Part shown: positions 9,700 to 20,537 of the stretch, piece after piece | How positions within the stretch are numbered: position 1 is the first letter of the stretch | Layout of the letters: the number at the start of each line of letters is the position of its first letter | Assembly (NCBI GenBank): GCA_964542965.1 | Contig: CAZIVH010000005.1 | Location: forward strand, 1-50,550 | From: CAJBLF01 sp964542965 | Lineage (GTDB): Bacteria > Patescibacteriota > Gracilibacteria > Absconditabacterales > Absconditicoccaceae | Reading direction: 5' to 3' | Length of the DNA: 50,550 nt | The notes under the pieces: model-generated | Databases searched by the model: none | What the model was told of the DNA's origin: nothing | The model's input: only the letters and a program-made list of their open reading frames with translations | Made by a program: the position numbers and the translations under genes

Positions 9700-10005
9700 T
9701 TAGAAGTCCTCGAACACTTCATGTTCTTTTGTCTTCTTTTGGTAAGAAAATAGCTCCTGGAGTTTTGGCGCCATAGCAACTTTTATAGTTTCGTAGTCAA
9801 AGTCATTTTGGAGCTTGAGTCGTTTTTGTTCAGGATCACCAAAAACCGTCGACAATAAAATATCCCATTGAACGGTAATATTTCTTTTTCCTTTGATGAG
9901 TTCGTTGACCTCCGAAATTTTCTTGCCGATCATGGCAGCGAATTGTTTTTGGGTCAATCATCTGCTGGTGAGCTCTTGCTGGAGAAGTTGTCCTGGGTGC
10001 TGCAT
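9700..10005 (-). CDS. HigA-like XRE-family antitoxin / regulator
   Basis: 101 aa. MQHPGQLLQQELTSRGLTQK and QFAAMIGKKISEVNELIKGK followed by RNITVQWDILLSTVFG match the HigA/VapI helix-turn-helix (HPGxxLxxEL...G-LTQxxFAxxIGxxxSxVxxxIxGKRxIT). UGA supplies the Gly of RGLTQ, extending the protein beyond the start seen under the standard code. No HigB toxin gene is adjacent, so it may be a solitary regulator. The AT-rich repeats upstream (10060-10540) are possible binding sites. Confidence 0.85.
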
Positions 10006-10546
10006 ACTATGACAAAGAGGATAAAAGATTGAAATATTGAGAGATTAAATTTTCCATATTTCCATAATTCTATGAATTAGTGAATTTTATGAAATATACT
10101 CTTTTTTTTAGCTAATTCAAGCTATTTTCACTTATTCTACGAAATAGTGAATTCTTCCCAAGAACCCCAGAAAACAATTATATTTTTTCACTCTTTCACT
10201 ATTTCTGTGAATTTTTTTTGAATCTTTTTGTTTTTGAAAAAAACCTTTTTTTGATCTTTTTTTTGAAAATTTTGGTTTTTTCTTATATTTTTTTCCTCTA
10301 CTTCTTCATTATTTTACTCTTTCACCGAAATAGTGAATTTTTTTTGATCATATATTTTATATCTTTTCTCTTGAAATCGATAGATTATTCACTAATTATA
10401 TAAACAAGTGAATTTGTAAATTTTTCTTTTTTCACTATACTATATATAAGATATTCATTATTTATATGAAATGGTGAATTGACAAAGAAAATTTTACTCA
10501 TATATAAGTTCGGTGGTCTATATATAGAAATATAGACCATTTTCTA
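10006..10546. repeat. AT-rich intergenic region with GAAATAGTGAATT repeats
   Basis: No gene. GAAATAGTGAATT occurs exactly at about 10141 and 10327, with one mismatch near 10468, and in inverse form (TTCACTATTTC) at 10195. Pairings of the form TTCAC-N7-GTGAA occur at 10195-10211 and 10321-10337; ATTCACT...AGTGAAT lies at 10387-10413. A GGTCTATAT...ATATAGACC hairpin is near 10513-10536. The pattern resembles an operator or iteron cluster between the HigA-like gene and an unknown gene pair. Confidence 0.55.
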
Positions 10547-10590
10547 TATATTCAAAAAAAATAAAAAATCTTTGGCTGTTTTTTCCAAAG
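10547..10590 (-). terminator. Rho-independent terminator
   Basis: CTTTGG...CCAAAG stem (10570-10590), followed on the minus strand by a T-rich run. It ends the operon 13077-10648. Confidence 0.75.
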
Positions 10591-10647
10591 ACTTTCCTAT
10601 ATTTCTCCATTATTTGACATATTTACTTTTTTATTATTTTTATGTCA

Positions 10648-11349
10648 CTATAATACCTTTTTCTTATATAGATGCTCTTTTAGTTTTTTTATATCTATTT
10701 TTTTCTTTTCTACCTCTTCTTTGTGTCTTGAAAGGAAAATATTCCATGCTTGTTGACCATAATCCCTTTTTTCTCCTTCACTTGGTTGATTTCCTAACTC
10801 CTGATCGATAAAAAATTGATGAATGAGATCGTCCATAATCATAAATATTTCTTCCTCATAGATATCCATAGTAAGGTCTTCATGTAGTTGCTTATTTGCT
10901 GCTTCAGAGATTTCCTGAATTTCCTCTTTCTTGACCCTATTAAAATTCGCCAAACTTCCTATGAGCTGGTTCGTTTCTTTGAAATCTACATTGGTATTCC
11001 TTATCCTTGGCAATATCTCAGCATCGAAAACCTGTCTGAGGGTATTAGGAAATATCGTGTTTTTCTGTATTTTCAACGCTTTTATTCTCTTTTCATCTTC
11101 CTCTGTCTTGTCCTTTTTCAGGTTCAATTGTTCTATCTGATCGTCTATCTCTTTTGCTTCTTCTATCCTTTTGATCCTGATTTGATTTACAAAATTACAG
11201 AATTCTTGGGCACCGAAAAAATGAGGAACCAATTGATTCCGGATGCTTTTATATTGAGGTTTCTTGGTGAGATAGGTCTGTACTTGTTGGGGTGTCAGTG
11301 GTTTGAATAATGGTCATTTTCAGGGAGTATCGATCATCGTATCGATCAT
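10648..11349 (-). CDS. Unrecognised charged, coiled-coil protein
   Basis: 233 aa with two UGA codons near the start (MIDTMIDTPGKGPLFKPLTP). The alternative ATG is four codons in. No family recognised. Residues about 60-110 are strongly helical and charged (RIKRIEEAKEIDDQIEQLNL, KDKTEEDEKRIKALKIQKN). The C-terminus is Lys/Glu-rich (EEVEKKKIDIKKLKEHLYKK). No signal peptide or membrane segment. It follows the larger unknown gene by 60 bases and is likely co-transcribed with it. Confidence 0.7.
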
Positions 11350-11409
11350 ATATAAAATAAATCTCGAGTAAGTATAATCAGATTGTCCAGAAAGTCAAAT
11401 TTTGTCTAG

Positions 11410-13077
11410 TTAGAAATCAAAAGACAGTTGATCGCTCGAATTCTCTTTACTTTTTTTTGCTTCTTTGAGTTTTTCTTGTTTACCCATCCTCTCAGGATCC
11501 AGGCATATATTTTTCAGTTTTTGCTTTCTTTCTGTCCATTTTTTTCCCCGCTTAGCATCGAAAGCAGCGTTAATTTTTTTGTTGGTACACAATAATTGCA
11601 TATACAGGTGAAAGTCTTTTATTGTCTGTGGAGAATATTTATATCTTTCGAATTCCATATCGTTATTTTGATCGGCTTCTTTAATAAGGTTTATCTTGGT
11701 TTTATAGAAGTTGTTCAACTTATCTATGACTACCCCAAAAATCTTATGGAACTGTGTAGGGATCCTATATCTTTTGAGATATCTCTTCTGAATTTCTCCC
11801 AGAGAAGTTTCAGGATTAGATTCCTTGTTTTCCAAGCTATCCTCGATAAAAGTATGTTCCTCCTTCTTTTTTTGCGCATATGCCAAACTTTGTTCCATCT
11901 CTTTTATAATCTCCTCCAGTTCAGTATCGATAGCTGTATTCTTCCTTTGATATCCTTTCAATACCCCTAAATGCTTCTTATGTTGTTCCACTTGTTGTTT
12001 ATATGCATAATATGTCGGATTGAGCATTTCAAAAGATTTCTCTATGAGTCCCTTTCCGCTTTCGTATTCCACCATAATCTCCCTACGCAAATCATCTATA
12101 CTCGTACCATGCATATGAAGATAATAGGTATTTAAATAATCTTCCCGATAGTGGATATCGTCTATCATAGCATTGGTATACGAAAGATCTAAGGGACCTT
12201 CGGTTTCATGGAGATTATTCTGCAGCTTCCTTTTGATATCCACTCCTGACACCTTGATTGACTCTCCTAGTCTCTCATTGAAATATTCGAGTATTTTTTC
12301 GATAGTTCCATCAATCGCAACTCCTTTGAGTGATTTTGTCTCAAAAACAAGTTTTTTCTCTATCAAGGTACGCACTAGAATAAAGAGAAAAAGTTTCTCC
12401 AAAGCGTTTTTAGCTTGCTGTTTGTTTTTGAGATCTAAACCCAAAATAGTCATATAACGAGCCAATTCCTTTCTCATATGTGCGATGATTATGCGAGATA
12501 CGCCATGATAATTCTCTTTGGTGATCAATCTATGATCTCTGAATGGTATGACTTTGTCCTTATTCTGTTTTCTCTTTTCTGCTGCTTTTTCATTCTTTTT
12601 TTGCTGATTTATTTCACGCATCTCCTGACCATGTTGGTATCGATATGTATCCCTGGATCCCTCTACCGACAAAGGAATATCTCTAGATCAAAAAATCAGA
12701 TCAAACCGAACATCATCTCTCAGCATTTCATGATATCCGTTTGGAGAGAATTCTTCAATTACCCTATCGAACAGATCATGAAACATCGGCTGGATTGCTT
12801 TGAGGATATCGCCTTGAATAGTTTTTATATAGGTAATCTTATTCTCTAGTCGTTCTTTTCTGGCAGTGTCAACTTGTGTCGAAGTAATATGCATCAATTC
12901 TTTGGTGTATGTATGATATCTTTGGCTATTAGTATCTTTTCGATTCAAAAAATAGACAAGCTCTCCCTGCTCTTTTTTCATCATTTCCTTAAATTTTTCC
13001 AAGAGGAGCCTTTTTTGGGTATTTATCAGATCTGTTCCCTCATATCGGCTCCCATCTTCCAAGATGTTTTTTGTCAT
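11410..13077 (-). CDS. Unrecognised large cytoplasmic protein
   Basis: 555 aa with a single UGA-Gly (DLIFGSRDIP, about residue 130). No signal peptide or transmembrane segment. Lys/Glu-rich helices dominate: QQKKNEKAAEKRKQNKDK, a central region with YYLHMHGTSIDDLRREIMVE, an Ala/Lys/Glu coiled coil (EEIIKEMEQSLAYAQKKKEE) and a terminal KLKEAKKSKENSSDQLSFDF. The acidic-aromatic tail DQLSFDF could bind a partner, but this is speculative. No known domain was recognised. Low UGA use compared with neighbours is notable. Confidence 0.75.
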
Positions 13078-13145
13078 ATCAAACAGAGAAAAAATATATA
13101 CTTCTTTTGTATATATTTATATTAAATTGTCAATCTTTTTGCTAT

Positions 13146-13868
13146 TTATTCTTGTATTTGAAAACCTACGCTCCAAAGACAAAGACTTCCTTTTTCTGCG
13201 CTTTTCCCATATAAGGTATCACCAATCACAGGATATCCTATCCCTGCCAAATGCACTCTAATCTGATGTCTGACACCTTTGTAGATGCCGACCAATAAAG
13301 TAGTAATCCCTTGATTATCCGTATGCAATATCTTCACTATAGTGCTTGGTGCATGTACTTTACTTCTTCCTTTGCTTTTATCGTTGGGGGAATGAAGGAC
13401 AATCATTCTATCCTCTTTGTATTTGTGATGCATGATAGGCATAGTGATTTCAAATGCGGATTCTTTTGGGGTTCATTTTACCTGAGCTATATATCGTTTA
13501 TTGACTCTCCCTTCGGTCTGAATTTTCCTGTATCTTTCATATGCTTTTTTGTTTTTTGCAAAATAGAGAAATCCTGCTGTTTCATTGTCCAATCTATTGA
13601 GCAATCCTAATTCGTCTTCTTTGCCAAATGTCTTTATCTGATGATCAATCAGTGATTTTTTGAGTTCTATCTGAGAGAAATCAGGAAGATCTATGTAGGG
13701 GAGTAGATGTTCAGGAATCGAAAAATCAGCCTTTTGGGATATTGTTTTTCCCATTAGGATATCGAGAAAACACGTCTCTTTACCGAACGTTGTAGGAATG
13801 CCATTTGGTTTCCATAGAACGAAAAAATCTTCGTTGTGATAACAGATTATTTGCGAGAGCAAATCCAA
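13146..13868 (-). CDS. RluA-family rRNA/tRNA pseudouridine synthase
   Basis: 240 aa. DFFVLWKPNGIPT is the start of the fold and GLLNRLDNETAGFLYFAKN contains the catalytic Asp of the RLDxxTxG motif. TTLLVGIYKGVRHQIRVHLA and GYPVIGDTLYG form the C-terminal family signature. One UGA (QVKGTPKE) joins the two standard-code halves. No S4 domain is present, so this is a short RluA-type enzyme; its target uridine cannot be told from sequence. Confidence 0.92.
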
Positions 13869-13893
13869 AATGTATATATATGAGAATAAAATA

Positions 13894-14862
13894 CTATTTC
13901 TGAGCTAACATTTCTTTTCTTTCTTTTTTATATTTTCCTAGCAGGATATATACCATCGGAGCGGACATAAAAATAGAGGAGTATGATCCAAATATCACTC
14001 ACATTCCTATCGTGAAGGCAAATTCTCTTACTGCTCAAGTTCCTAGGAAGAACATGAATACGATAACCAAAAACACAGCGAATACTGTTCCAAAGGACCT
14101 TCTCATTGTCTGTCGAAGACTGTCTTCGAAGATATTTCCGAATAATATTCCTTTATTTCCTCATTTTAGCTTAATATTTTCTCTGATTCTATCGAAGATA
14201 ATGATTGTATCATTAATGCTATATCCCATATTGGTGAGGACGGCTATAATGAAAATAGTATTCACGGTCATCGTATGATCAAGCATCATCCATACACCAT
14301 ATGCTCCTGCTGGTAATCCCACATCGAAGATCATCGTGAAGATTACAACACCTGCTAATATGGTAGGGGAAATCTCTTTCCTGACTCCAGCAAAAGAGAA
14401 AAGCATGTAGATAGCCATCAAAACCACTCCCACAATCAATGCGTTCTTTGCTGATTTTTGCATATACGATCCTACGCTAGGTCAAGTGATGGATTGCTCA
14501 ACCACTTCACTTGCGCTTTTGATATATCCTTTTTCCACCAAGACTGATTGGATATCTTTAGAAAGGCTATTTACCTGTTCGTCAGTTTCTACTTGTGTCC
14601 TTAATGATAGCTTGGTGATAGATCCTTCTACTTCTAAAGCAACTTCATTATCCTTATATCCTTTGCTTTCCATATATTTGGTAAGGTCAGGAACTAATGT
14701 TGTCTCATCCAATACCTTATCGATACTAATCTTCACTCATCCGGTAAATTCTTCAGAATATCTTGCATTACTGAAAAACATAAATCATGCGACAATCATC
14801 ATAACGATTCAAATGCCGACCCATGTGTATGAGTGCTTCATAATATTAAACGGTCTTTTCAT
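13894..14862 (-). CDS. secF: Protein translocase subunit SecF
   Basis: 322 aa. Six membrane segments with a large periplasmic loop (residues about 50-155, rich in EVALEVEGSITKLSLR). EEFTGGVKISID matches the FxGG motif, and GYSINDTIIIFDRIRENIKL is the SecD/F family's DxxVVxDRIRE signature. UGA provides both structural and membrane glycines (WVGIGIVMMIVAG, EFTGG). SecDF pulls exported proteins to the outside using the proton gradient. secD is not visible next to it. Confidence 0.95.
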
Positions 14863-14939
14863 TGTACAATCTCTTTAGATTCTAAAAAACGTTAAGAACT
14901 GTATGTATTTGCCTTGGTTTTTCAAGCAGACTAGACATA

Positions 14940-15662
14940 TTATCTGTGAATGTTCTCGTAATAATTTTTTGCTGCTTCCTCTTGAGCTTTTTTCTTGTTT
15001 GTACCCAATCATTCACTGACTTTTTTTCCGACTACATAGATTTCTGATCTATATTGCGTAACATTTCCCTTATCATCTTTATTTGCTTCGATATCCTTGT
15101 ACTCAGGAACTACCTTATGTTCTTTCTGCACAATTTCTTGGATCATAGTCTTGTAGCTTTTGACTGGTTTTTTTTCGATATGTTCTAATTTGGAATAAAT
15201 ATATCTTTCGATGAACTGCTCGACAATATCGTGACCGAGATCGAGATAGATATATCCTATCACCGCTTCCAATGCGTCAGAAAGAATGGATTCTTTTTCC
15301 CTTCCTTTCATTTTTTCCTCTCCCTTGCTGATAAACACGATTTCATTGAGCCTGATATCTCTTGCTATCTCAGCCAAAATTTCTTCCCTGACCAATGCTA
15401 TCTTGTAGAGCGTCATGTCGGATTCCGGCATCTCCGGATGATTGAGAAATAGCAATTTATCTATAATCGCTCCTAATATTCCATCACCGACAAATTCTAA
15501 TCTTTCGTTGTGGGTAACCACGTCTTTGAAATCTGCAGCATAGGATTTGTGGACAAACGCAAGCATGAGCAAATGTTCATCTTTGATTTGGTTTCTTGGT
15601 ATTCATAGTTGTTCCATATAGGAAACAATATCTCCTTTCTTTTTGAGTACCTCATCAAACAT
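14940..15662 (-). CDS. rnc: Ribonuclease III
   Basis: 240 aa. AFVHKSYA, NERLEFVGDGILGAIIDKLLF (catalytic NERLEFxGD box) and ILSDALEAVIGYIYLDLG are the RNase III motifs. The C-terminal dsRNA-binding domain (YKTMIQEIVQKE to NKKKAQEEAAKNYY) is complete only if UGA in VSEGLGTNKKKA is read as Gly. It processes rRNA precursors and cuts double-stranded RNA. Start ATG at 15662; UGA also occurs in MEQLGIPRNQ. Confidence 0.95.
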
Positions 15663-15684
15663 CACGATCAATATGAGATAAAAG

Positions 15685-17166
15685 CTATTTGTAATAACTA
15701 AACGGTGTAACCGCTAGTTTGTCTACATAGGTGTTCCCTAATATCAACAACATATCTGCTCCTGTATATTGTTGCTGCAAAAGGGGATCTGGCGTATCAA
15801 TCACTTGATCTACAGGAAAGAATGTTTTGAGCATTTTGACGGTATATGTGTATTCTCCTGTCCCCAAGATATATACCGTGGTACCTGTCAAAGTCTGAGA
15901 ATAGTTCTGTACGTTTACTATATTGAATCCGAATTTTTTCAATTTCCCCGCTATCTGGTTTGCGAATCCATCTGATTTTTTGACTGTTGTCTTGGCATAA
16001 TTCTTGTCTATTCCGTTGAGAATCTCTATTTTCTGATTTTCTATAAGATATTCTTGGTTATGTACCACATAAAAGGCAAAATTTTTGGTATAGTCATAAA
16101 ATCCTATCTCCTGTCATGGAATTCCTCCATACGGAATGATAGCAGATGCTCCATCAAACAATTCTCTTGGTGGATTGTAGAGAAAACATCCTGGGTAAGA
16201 AAATCTATATGCGGCATGAGAACATTCGACAGTATATCAGAAGGAAAATATATGTTTCAGCTTATTCGCATATCTTGCCATACCGACAATCTCCTTGATC
16301 GAAATATTTGTCGTAACCATTTCTGTATAATCATCATAGAGCTTCTGTATTTTCCCTATGTTTCCCAAACCATTCTGCTTGAGCTTATCAATAATAGCTT
16401 GGATAATCAGTTGCTGTCTCAAAGACCTGGAAAAATCCGAACTAGAGTGTCTTGACCTCGCATATTGCAATGCTGTAGCACCATCCATCATATTGATTCA
16501 TGTATCGAAATGTACCGTCATATATCATCATTTCCCATTAGGATATGTGACATCATGAATAGTTTTTGGTACGTCTATCGTAATACCTCACAACGTATCT
16601 ATAACCTTTTCAAATCCTCAGAAATCGACCATTGCATAATATGGGATATCCAATCCCATGATTTCTTCCAATTTTTGTCATAATACTTTAGCTCATGTAT
16701 CAAATTGATGCTTTCTTCCTACACTATGAGAAAATAGCGCATTGATCCTGCCTATATTATTATTTTCCTTATTGTATACATAAAGATCCCTTGGTACAGA
16801 CAACATGGTCACTGCTCATAATTTAGGGTTGAATGATGCTACCATGATAGAATCCGCAAGATATCCTCCTGCATGACTTTCTCATCAGAATCCTATGATC
16901 ATGACATTGATATTTCAAAATTCATCCTTAATCATATCATCACCCACAGTAGAAGAGACTACGTTTAATGCTCATTTCCCTACATATGAACCTACTATCT
17001 GCGCTCCCTTGATCAGATATTTTCCGACAAAAAATACCAAAAATATACAACAAAGAATAATCAAGAATTTTGCTATTCCTGCTGATCAAGAAAATGGTTT
17101 GTATGAATTATAATTATTCAGTTCTCCTATCGTTTTGTTTCTGAAGGATTTCTTTTTCAAAAACAT
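15685..17166 (-). CDS. LytR-CpsA-Psr (LCP) wall-polymer ligase with LytR_C domain
   Basis: 493 aa with about 16 UGA codons. A cytoplasmic N-terminus and one membrane span (FLIILCCIFLVFFVGKYL) lead to the LCP domain: NVMIIGFGGESHAGGYLADS, MLSVPRDLYVY, GRINALFSH, VDFGGFEKVIDTLGGITIDV, DGATALQYARSRHSSSDFSR (catalytic-site Arg cluster). The C-terminal LytR_C domain (about 390-490, INGIDK-like start, LLILGNTYVDKL) is present. LCP enzymes attach secondary polymers to peptidoglycan. Two CACCCGGGTG palindromes lie in its upstream region. Confidence 0.93.
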
Positions 17167-17269
17167 AGGTCTTGTCTGATAAAATAAAAAAATGACCATA
17201 ATGGATTATTGGTCTGCTCCTTATAGCATAATTTAGCGTAACATCAAGCCAAAAATGACTGTTTCCATT

Positions 17270-17334
17270 CACCCGGGTGGGATAGTTTTCAAAGTCGCTT
17301 TTGAACTAACGTACCAAGAGCTTACACCCGGGTG
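17270..17334. promoter_or_regulatory. Two CACCCGGGTG palindromes upstream of the LCP gene
   Basis: 10-bp palindromes at 17270-17279 and 17325-17334, 55 bp apart centre to centre, in the promoter region of the LCP gene (start 17166). The core matches the palindromes upstream of the LTD gene. A shared regulator of envelope genes would explain it. Confidence 0.45.
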
Positions 17335-17378
17335 GACACAATAAATCATAAAAAAGTCAAAAGTTTCTTATTTTTTGA

Positions 17379-17807
17379 CTATAAAAAAACTCCGACTAAC
17401 TCAGCCGGAGCAATAAACATAGGTCATTGTTTCTTAGTCTTTTGAGGATGTAGGTAAAAAAAACTTATAGCTACACCCCACAATAGGAGCATCCAAATCT
17501 CTAATAACAATCGCCAGCATTCTCTACCGAAAATACTTCCTAGGAATATACCGGTAATTATAGAAATAAACGTAAGGATTATATTATCCCATAATAGTCC
17601 TATAGTTGCCCAGAACCAAATAACAAATACTACGGAAAAGAAACATCCAAATAAAATTTGAGTATTCACATTTTCTTCAAAGATATGATGATTATATCCT
17701 GCAATACTTCCTCCGACCAATACTATTGTAAGTAATGATAGATATGGAAGAAATAAGAGATTATCACCATCTTCATTGATAATCCTAAATCCTTTTCTCC
17801 ACAACAA
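17379..17807 (-). CDS. Small polytopic membrane protein, start uncertain
   Basis: About 142 aa from the first in-frame start candidate (a TTG). Four to five hydrophobic helices (LLFLPYLSLLTIVLVGGSIA, ILFGCFFSVVFVIWFWATIGLL, IILTFISIITGIFLGSIFG, IWMLLLWGVAISFFYL). No family recognised. Upstream, a second frame encodes MGIAKYLSVCILFYTWIVV, which looks like its missing first helix, so a one-base frameshift near 17780-17800 is possible. Under code 25 the frame passes the UGA at 17424 and ends with UAG inside its own terminator hairpin. Confidence 0.6.
17381..17410 (-). terminator. Rho-independent terminator
   Basis: CTCCG...CGGAG stem (17390-17410), followed on the minus strand by TTTTTTT. It overlaps the 3' end of the membrane-protein gene. 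Confidence 0.8.
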
Positions 17808-18037
17808 TCCAAGTGTAAAAAAGAATACATACAGACAAATATTTTGCTATTCCCATAGGTGTGAAAAAAGCGTTTCCATGGTGTTTTTTGTTTTAATTTT
17901 CATTTCTATATATTTTTTTATATAAAAGTCAATCTTAATCAATCTATCTTCTTTGTTTTCTGCTCTCCAAAATTTGCAAAATTTGTATTTCTGAGTACAA
18001 TTATTAATGAATTTTACTTCACTAGAAAAATCATTGG

Positions 18038-19108
18038 ATGGCAAATTCATTTGATATAGAACAGATCCTTGCACTCATAGAGAAAAATCCGAATATCTCT
18101 GACTTACATCTGTCAGGGGGAGAAAGTATTTCATATAGGCTCAATGGAGAAATCATCAGAGAAGAGACTGCAGGAAAATTGAGTAATGAATCAATGGAAA
18201 TCGTTTTGAGACAGCTTTTCCAAGGTAATCCACAAAGATTCGATAAATTCCTCGGCGACAAAGAGGCTGATTTCGCCTATGTATCTAAATCGTGAGTCCC
18301 TTACAGAGTAAATGCATTTTTCAAGACTGGAAGAATCGGCGTCGTTATGAGAAAGATCAATGCGATGGCGAAAAAACTCGAAGAGCTTATCTTTTCAGAT
18401 ATTGCAGAGAGTATCAAGAAAAATATCTTGGGAGCGAAAAAATGATTATATTTGGTTACTTGACCTACCGGCTCAGGTAAATCTACATCATTAGTCGCTA
18501 TGCTCGAACATCTAAATGAAACAAGGAATGAAAATCTCATCACCATAGAAGATCCTATCGAATTCATCTTTGAGCCAAAGAATTGTATTATCTCTCAGAG
18601 AGAAATCGGTCATGATACACGATCTTTTGCGAACGCATTAAGATCCGCTATGAGAGAAGATCCAAATATTATCTTTGTCGGAGAAATCCGTGATAGAGAA
18701 ACCGCTGAATCCGTATTGAGTCTTGCTGAAACAGGGCATTTGGTGTTTAGTACGCTCCACACCAATTCCGCAGCAAATACCGTGAATAGATATATCTCAT
18801 TCTTTCCGCCGGAAATCCAGGACAGCGTCAGCGATAGATTAGCTGAATCCTTGATAGGAATCCAGTCGCAATTCTTAGCAAAAACCAAAGACGGTAAATC
18901 CAGAGTAGGGTTGTTTGAAGTGATGATCAACACTACCTCCATCAAAAATAATATCAAGAAGAGAGCAATCGATCAGATAGATAGCATCATAGAAACTTCC
19001 TCATTGATCGGGATGATCAACCTTAAAAAATATGCTCAAAGACTTATCGATAAAGAGATCATAGATCCTCAGGAAGTGGAACGATTATTCGGTGCTTGAC
19101 CAGCATAA
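18038..19108 (+). CDS. pilT: PilT-type pilus retraction ATPase
   Basis: 356 aa with four UGA-Gly codons. PAS-like N-terminal (ISDLHLSGGESISYRLNGEI), Walker A GPTGSGKST at about 142-150 whose first Gly is UGA at 18461, ASP box (NLITIEDPIEFIF), Walker B (IIFVGEIRDRET) and His box (HLVFSTLHTNSAANTVNR). These define PilT rather than PilB. It powers pilus retraction, expected to serve twitching or DNA uptake with ComEC. It heads a plus-strand cluster running to about 24.9 kb. Confidence 0.95.
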
Positions 19109-19195
19109 TAATCCAATAAATATAGTTCAGAATACAGAATATACATATAATAATCTTCATTCTGACCTCTCTACTTTACCTTCTGAATTTAAACC

Positions 19196-19381
19196 ATGGA
19201 TATAGCGTGAACATATAGGTGAGGAAATTATACACAATATATCTCCCCAAGCCAAATCAAAAAAATGAAAAAAAATATGAAAAAAGTGCCTGTCATCCAA
19301 TCTAAATCAGAAAAATACCATAAAAAAGAGGAACAGGAAGCAGAAGAATTATTGTCTAAAATCAATGAAAATAATAAATAA
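19196..19381 (+). CDS. Small Lys/Glu-rich protein
   Basis: 61 aa (MDIAGTYRGGNYTQYISPSQ, then a KKMKKNMKKVP stretch and a charged helix ending NENNK). It opens only if the two UGA codons at the start are read as Gly; a later ATG at 19265 gives 38 aa. No family recognised. It sits between pilT and a coiled-coil gene in the same direction. Confidence 0.5.
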
Positions 19382-19411
19382 CACTCTTTATCTTCTCTAT
19401 TCAACGATATA

Positions 19412-19822
19412 ATGGCTAATATGGATCTTATCAAAACAAAACTCCCTCAAGAGCTTCGGGAAAAAGCTGAAAAATTCACTATACCTGATGAATTTCTCAC
19501 AACTATGCCAGATTTGATTGTCCTAATACTCAACTCAAAATCAATGGATAATGCAGAAGAAAAACAATCATGGTTCAATCTTCTGCCGATGATGAATAAA
19601 GATCAAATCGATAAATTAAGGGATATCCTCACGAGAGAAAAACAAAAATTAGCAGAAATAGAACAAAAATACGAACAAAAAAAAGATGAACTCAGAGATA
19701 AATATACTCAAAAACGGGAAGATATGGTCTATACCAAAAGAATGGACGAAATCAAGAAAGAAGAGGCAATACACGAACAAAAAGAAGATCAAGAAGCTGA
19801 TAATTTACTTACTCAACTGTAA
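19412..19822 (+). CDS. Coiled-coil protein of the pilT cluster
   Basis: 136 aa without UGA. The N-terminal half is globular (LREKAEKFTIPDEFLTTMPD, SWFNLLPMMNKDQIDKLRDI); the C-terminal half is one long charged coiled coil (KQKLAEIEQKYEQKKDELRD onward). No membrane segment or signal. Its place between PilT and the pilin-like genes suggests a cytoplasmic partner, which is inference. Confidence 0.75.
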   Translation: MANMDLIKTKLPQELREKAEKFTIPDEFLTTMPDLIVLILNSKSMDNAEEKQSWFNLLPMMNKDQIDKLRDILTREKQKLAEIEQKYEQKKDELRDKYTQKREDMVYTKRMDEIKKEEAIHEQKEDQEADNLLTQL

Positions 19823-19827
19823 TCTCC

Positions 19828-20526
19828 ATGAAACATCTTCATCATCATTTCATTCATCATCTGAGATCGTATAGAACATTTAATTTTATGTTCTTTACCT
19901 TCCTTTTGGTAGTTGTCTCGCTTATGACGAATTTTTTCAGTAACAAGATATATGCTAGCACAGATCTCTTGGAAAAAGCATTTGAGCCGGCAATGAGCAA
20001 TGAAACTGTAGTGAATCTCTGAGCAGGGAAAAATGCCGTAGGAAATGAAATATTAAGAGAAAGCACCAGCATCGTTTTGAATAATAATAGATGTTTCGTT
20101 AATAATAAACCTATCTCGGAAGCTGATCTTCAAACCCAAAAAGATACTGTTGATTTTCAATGAGATGATCGTTCATTCTGTGAAGAAATCCTATGAGGAG
20201 ATTTTCATGTGGATGCTATACAGACAGAAGCGCCTCTTATAGTGAGAATAGCTAAATTACTCCTTAGGATAACAATGATCTTATCTGTAACTATGGTAAT
20301 CTATAATGGAATATTATGGATTATCGAATCTTCCAGATGAGCTGAAGTGAAAGATGCGAAAAAAAATATCACGCTTATCGTTGTCGGTATCCTTATCGCA
20401 TTGATGAGTCTAGGAATAATCAATCTAATAAGCTCTATTACGGTAAGTTCATTACAAACAAACACTACAACAGAAAATACCACTACTGATGATAATACCG
20501 TTTATTGACCTAATCCTTTACTTTAA
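19828..20526 (+). CDS. TrbC/VirB2-like (pilin-type) membrane protein, long form
   Basis: 232 aa with five UGA codons. The N-terminal His-rich stretch (MKHLHHHFIHHLRS) precedes a signal/anchor helix (FMFFTFLLVVVSLMTNFF). After a Cys-containing loop, two hydrophobic helices joined by a short basic turn (IVRIAKLLLRITMILSVTMV, ILWIIESSRGAEVKDAKKNI, TLIVVGILIALMSLGIINLI) match the TrbC/VirB2 fold. Such proteins accompany PilT-like ATPases in CPR genomes. The following gene is the short version of the same fold. Confidence 0.7.
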
Positions 20527-20537
20527 TATATTCTCTA

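Noticed and set aside
9700..10005. Complete HigBA toxin-antitoxin pair
   Set aside because: No HigB-like toxin gene lies on either side.
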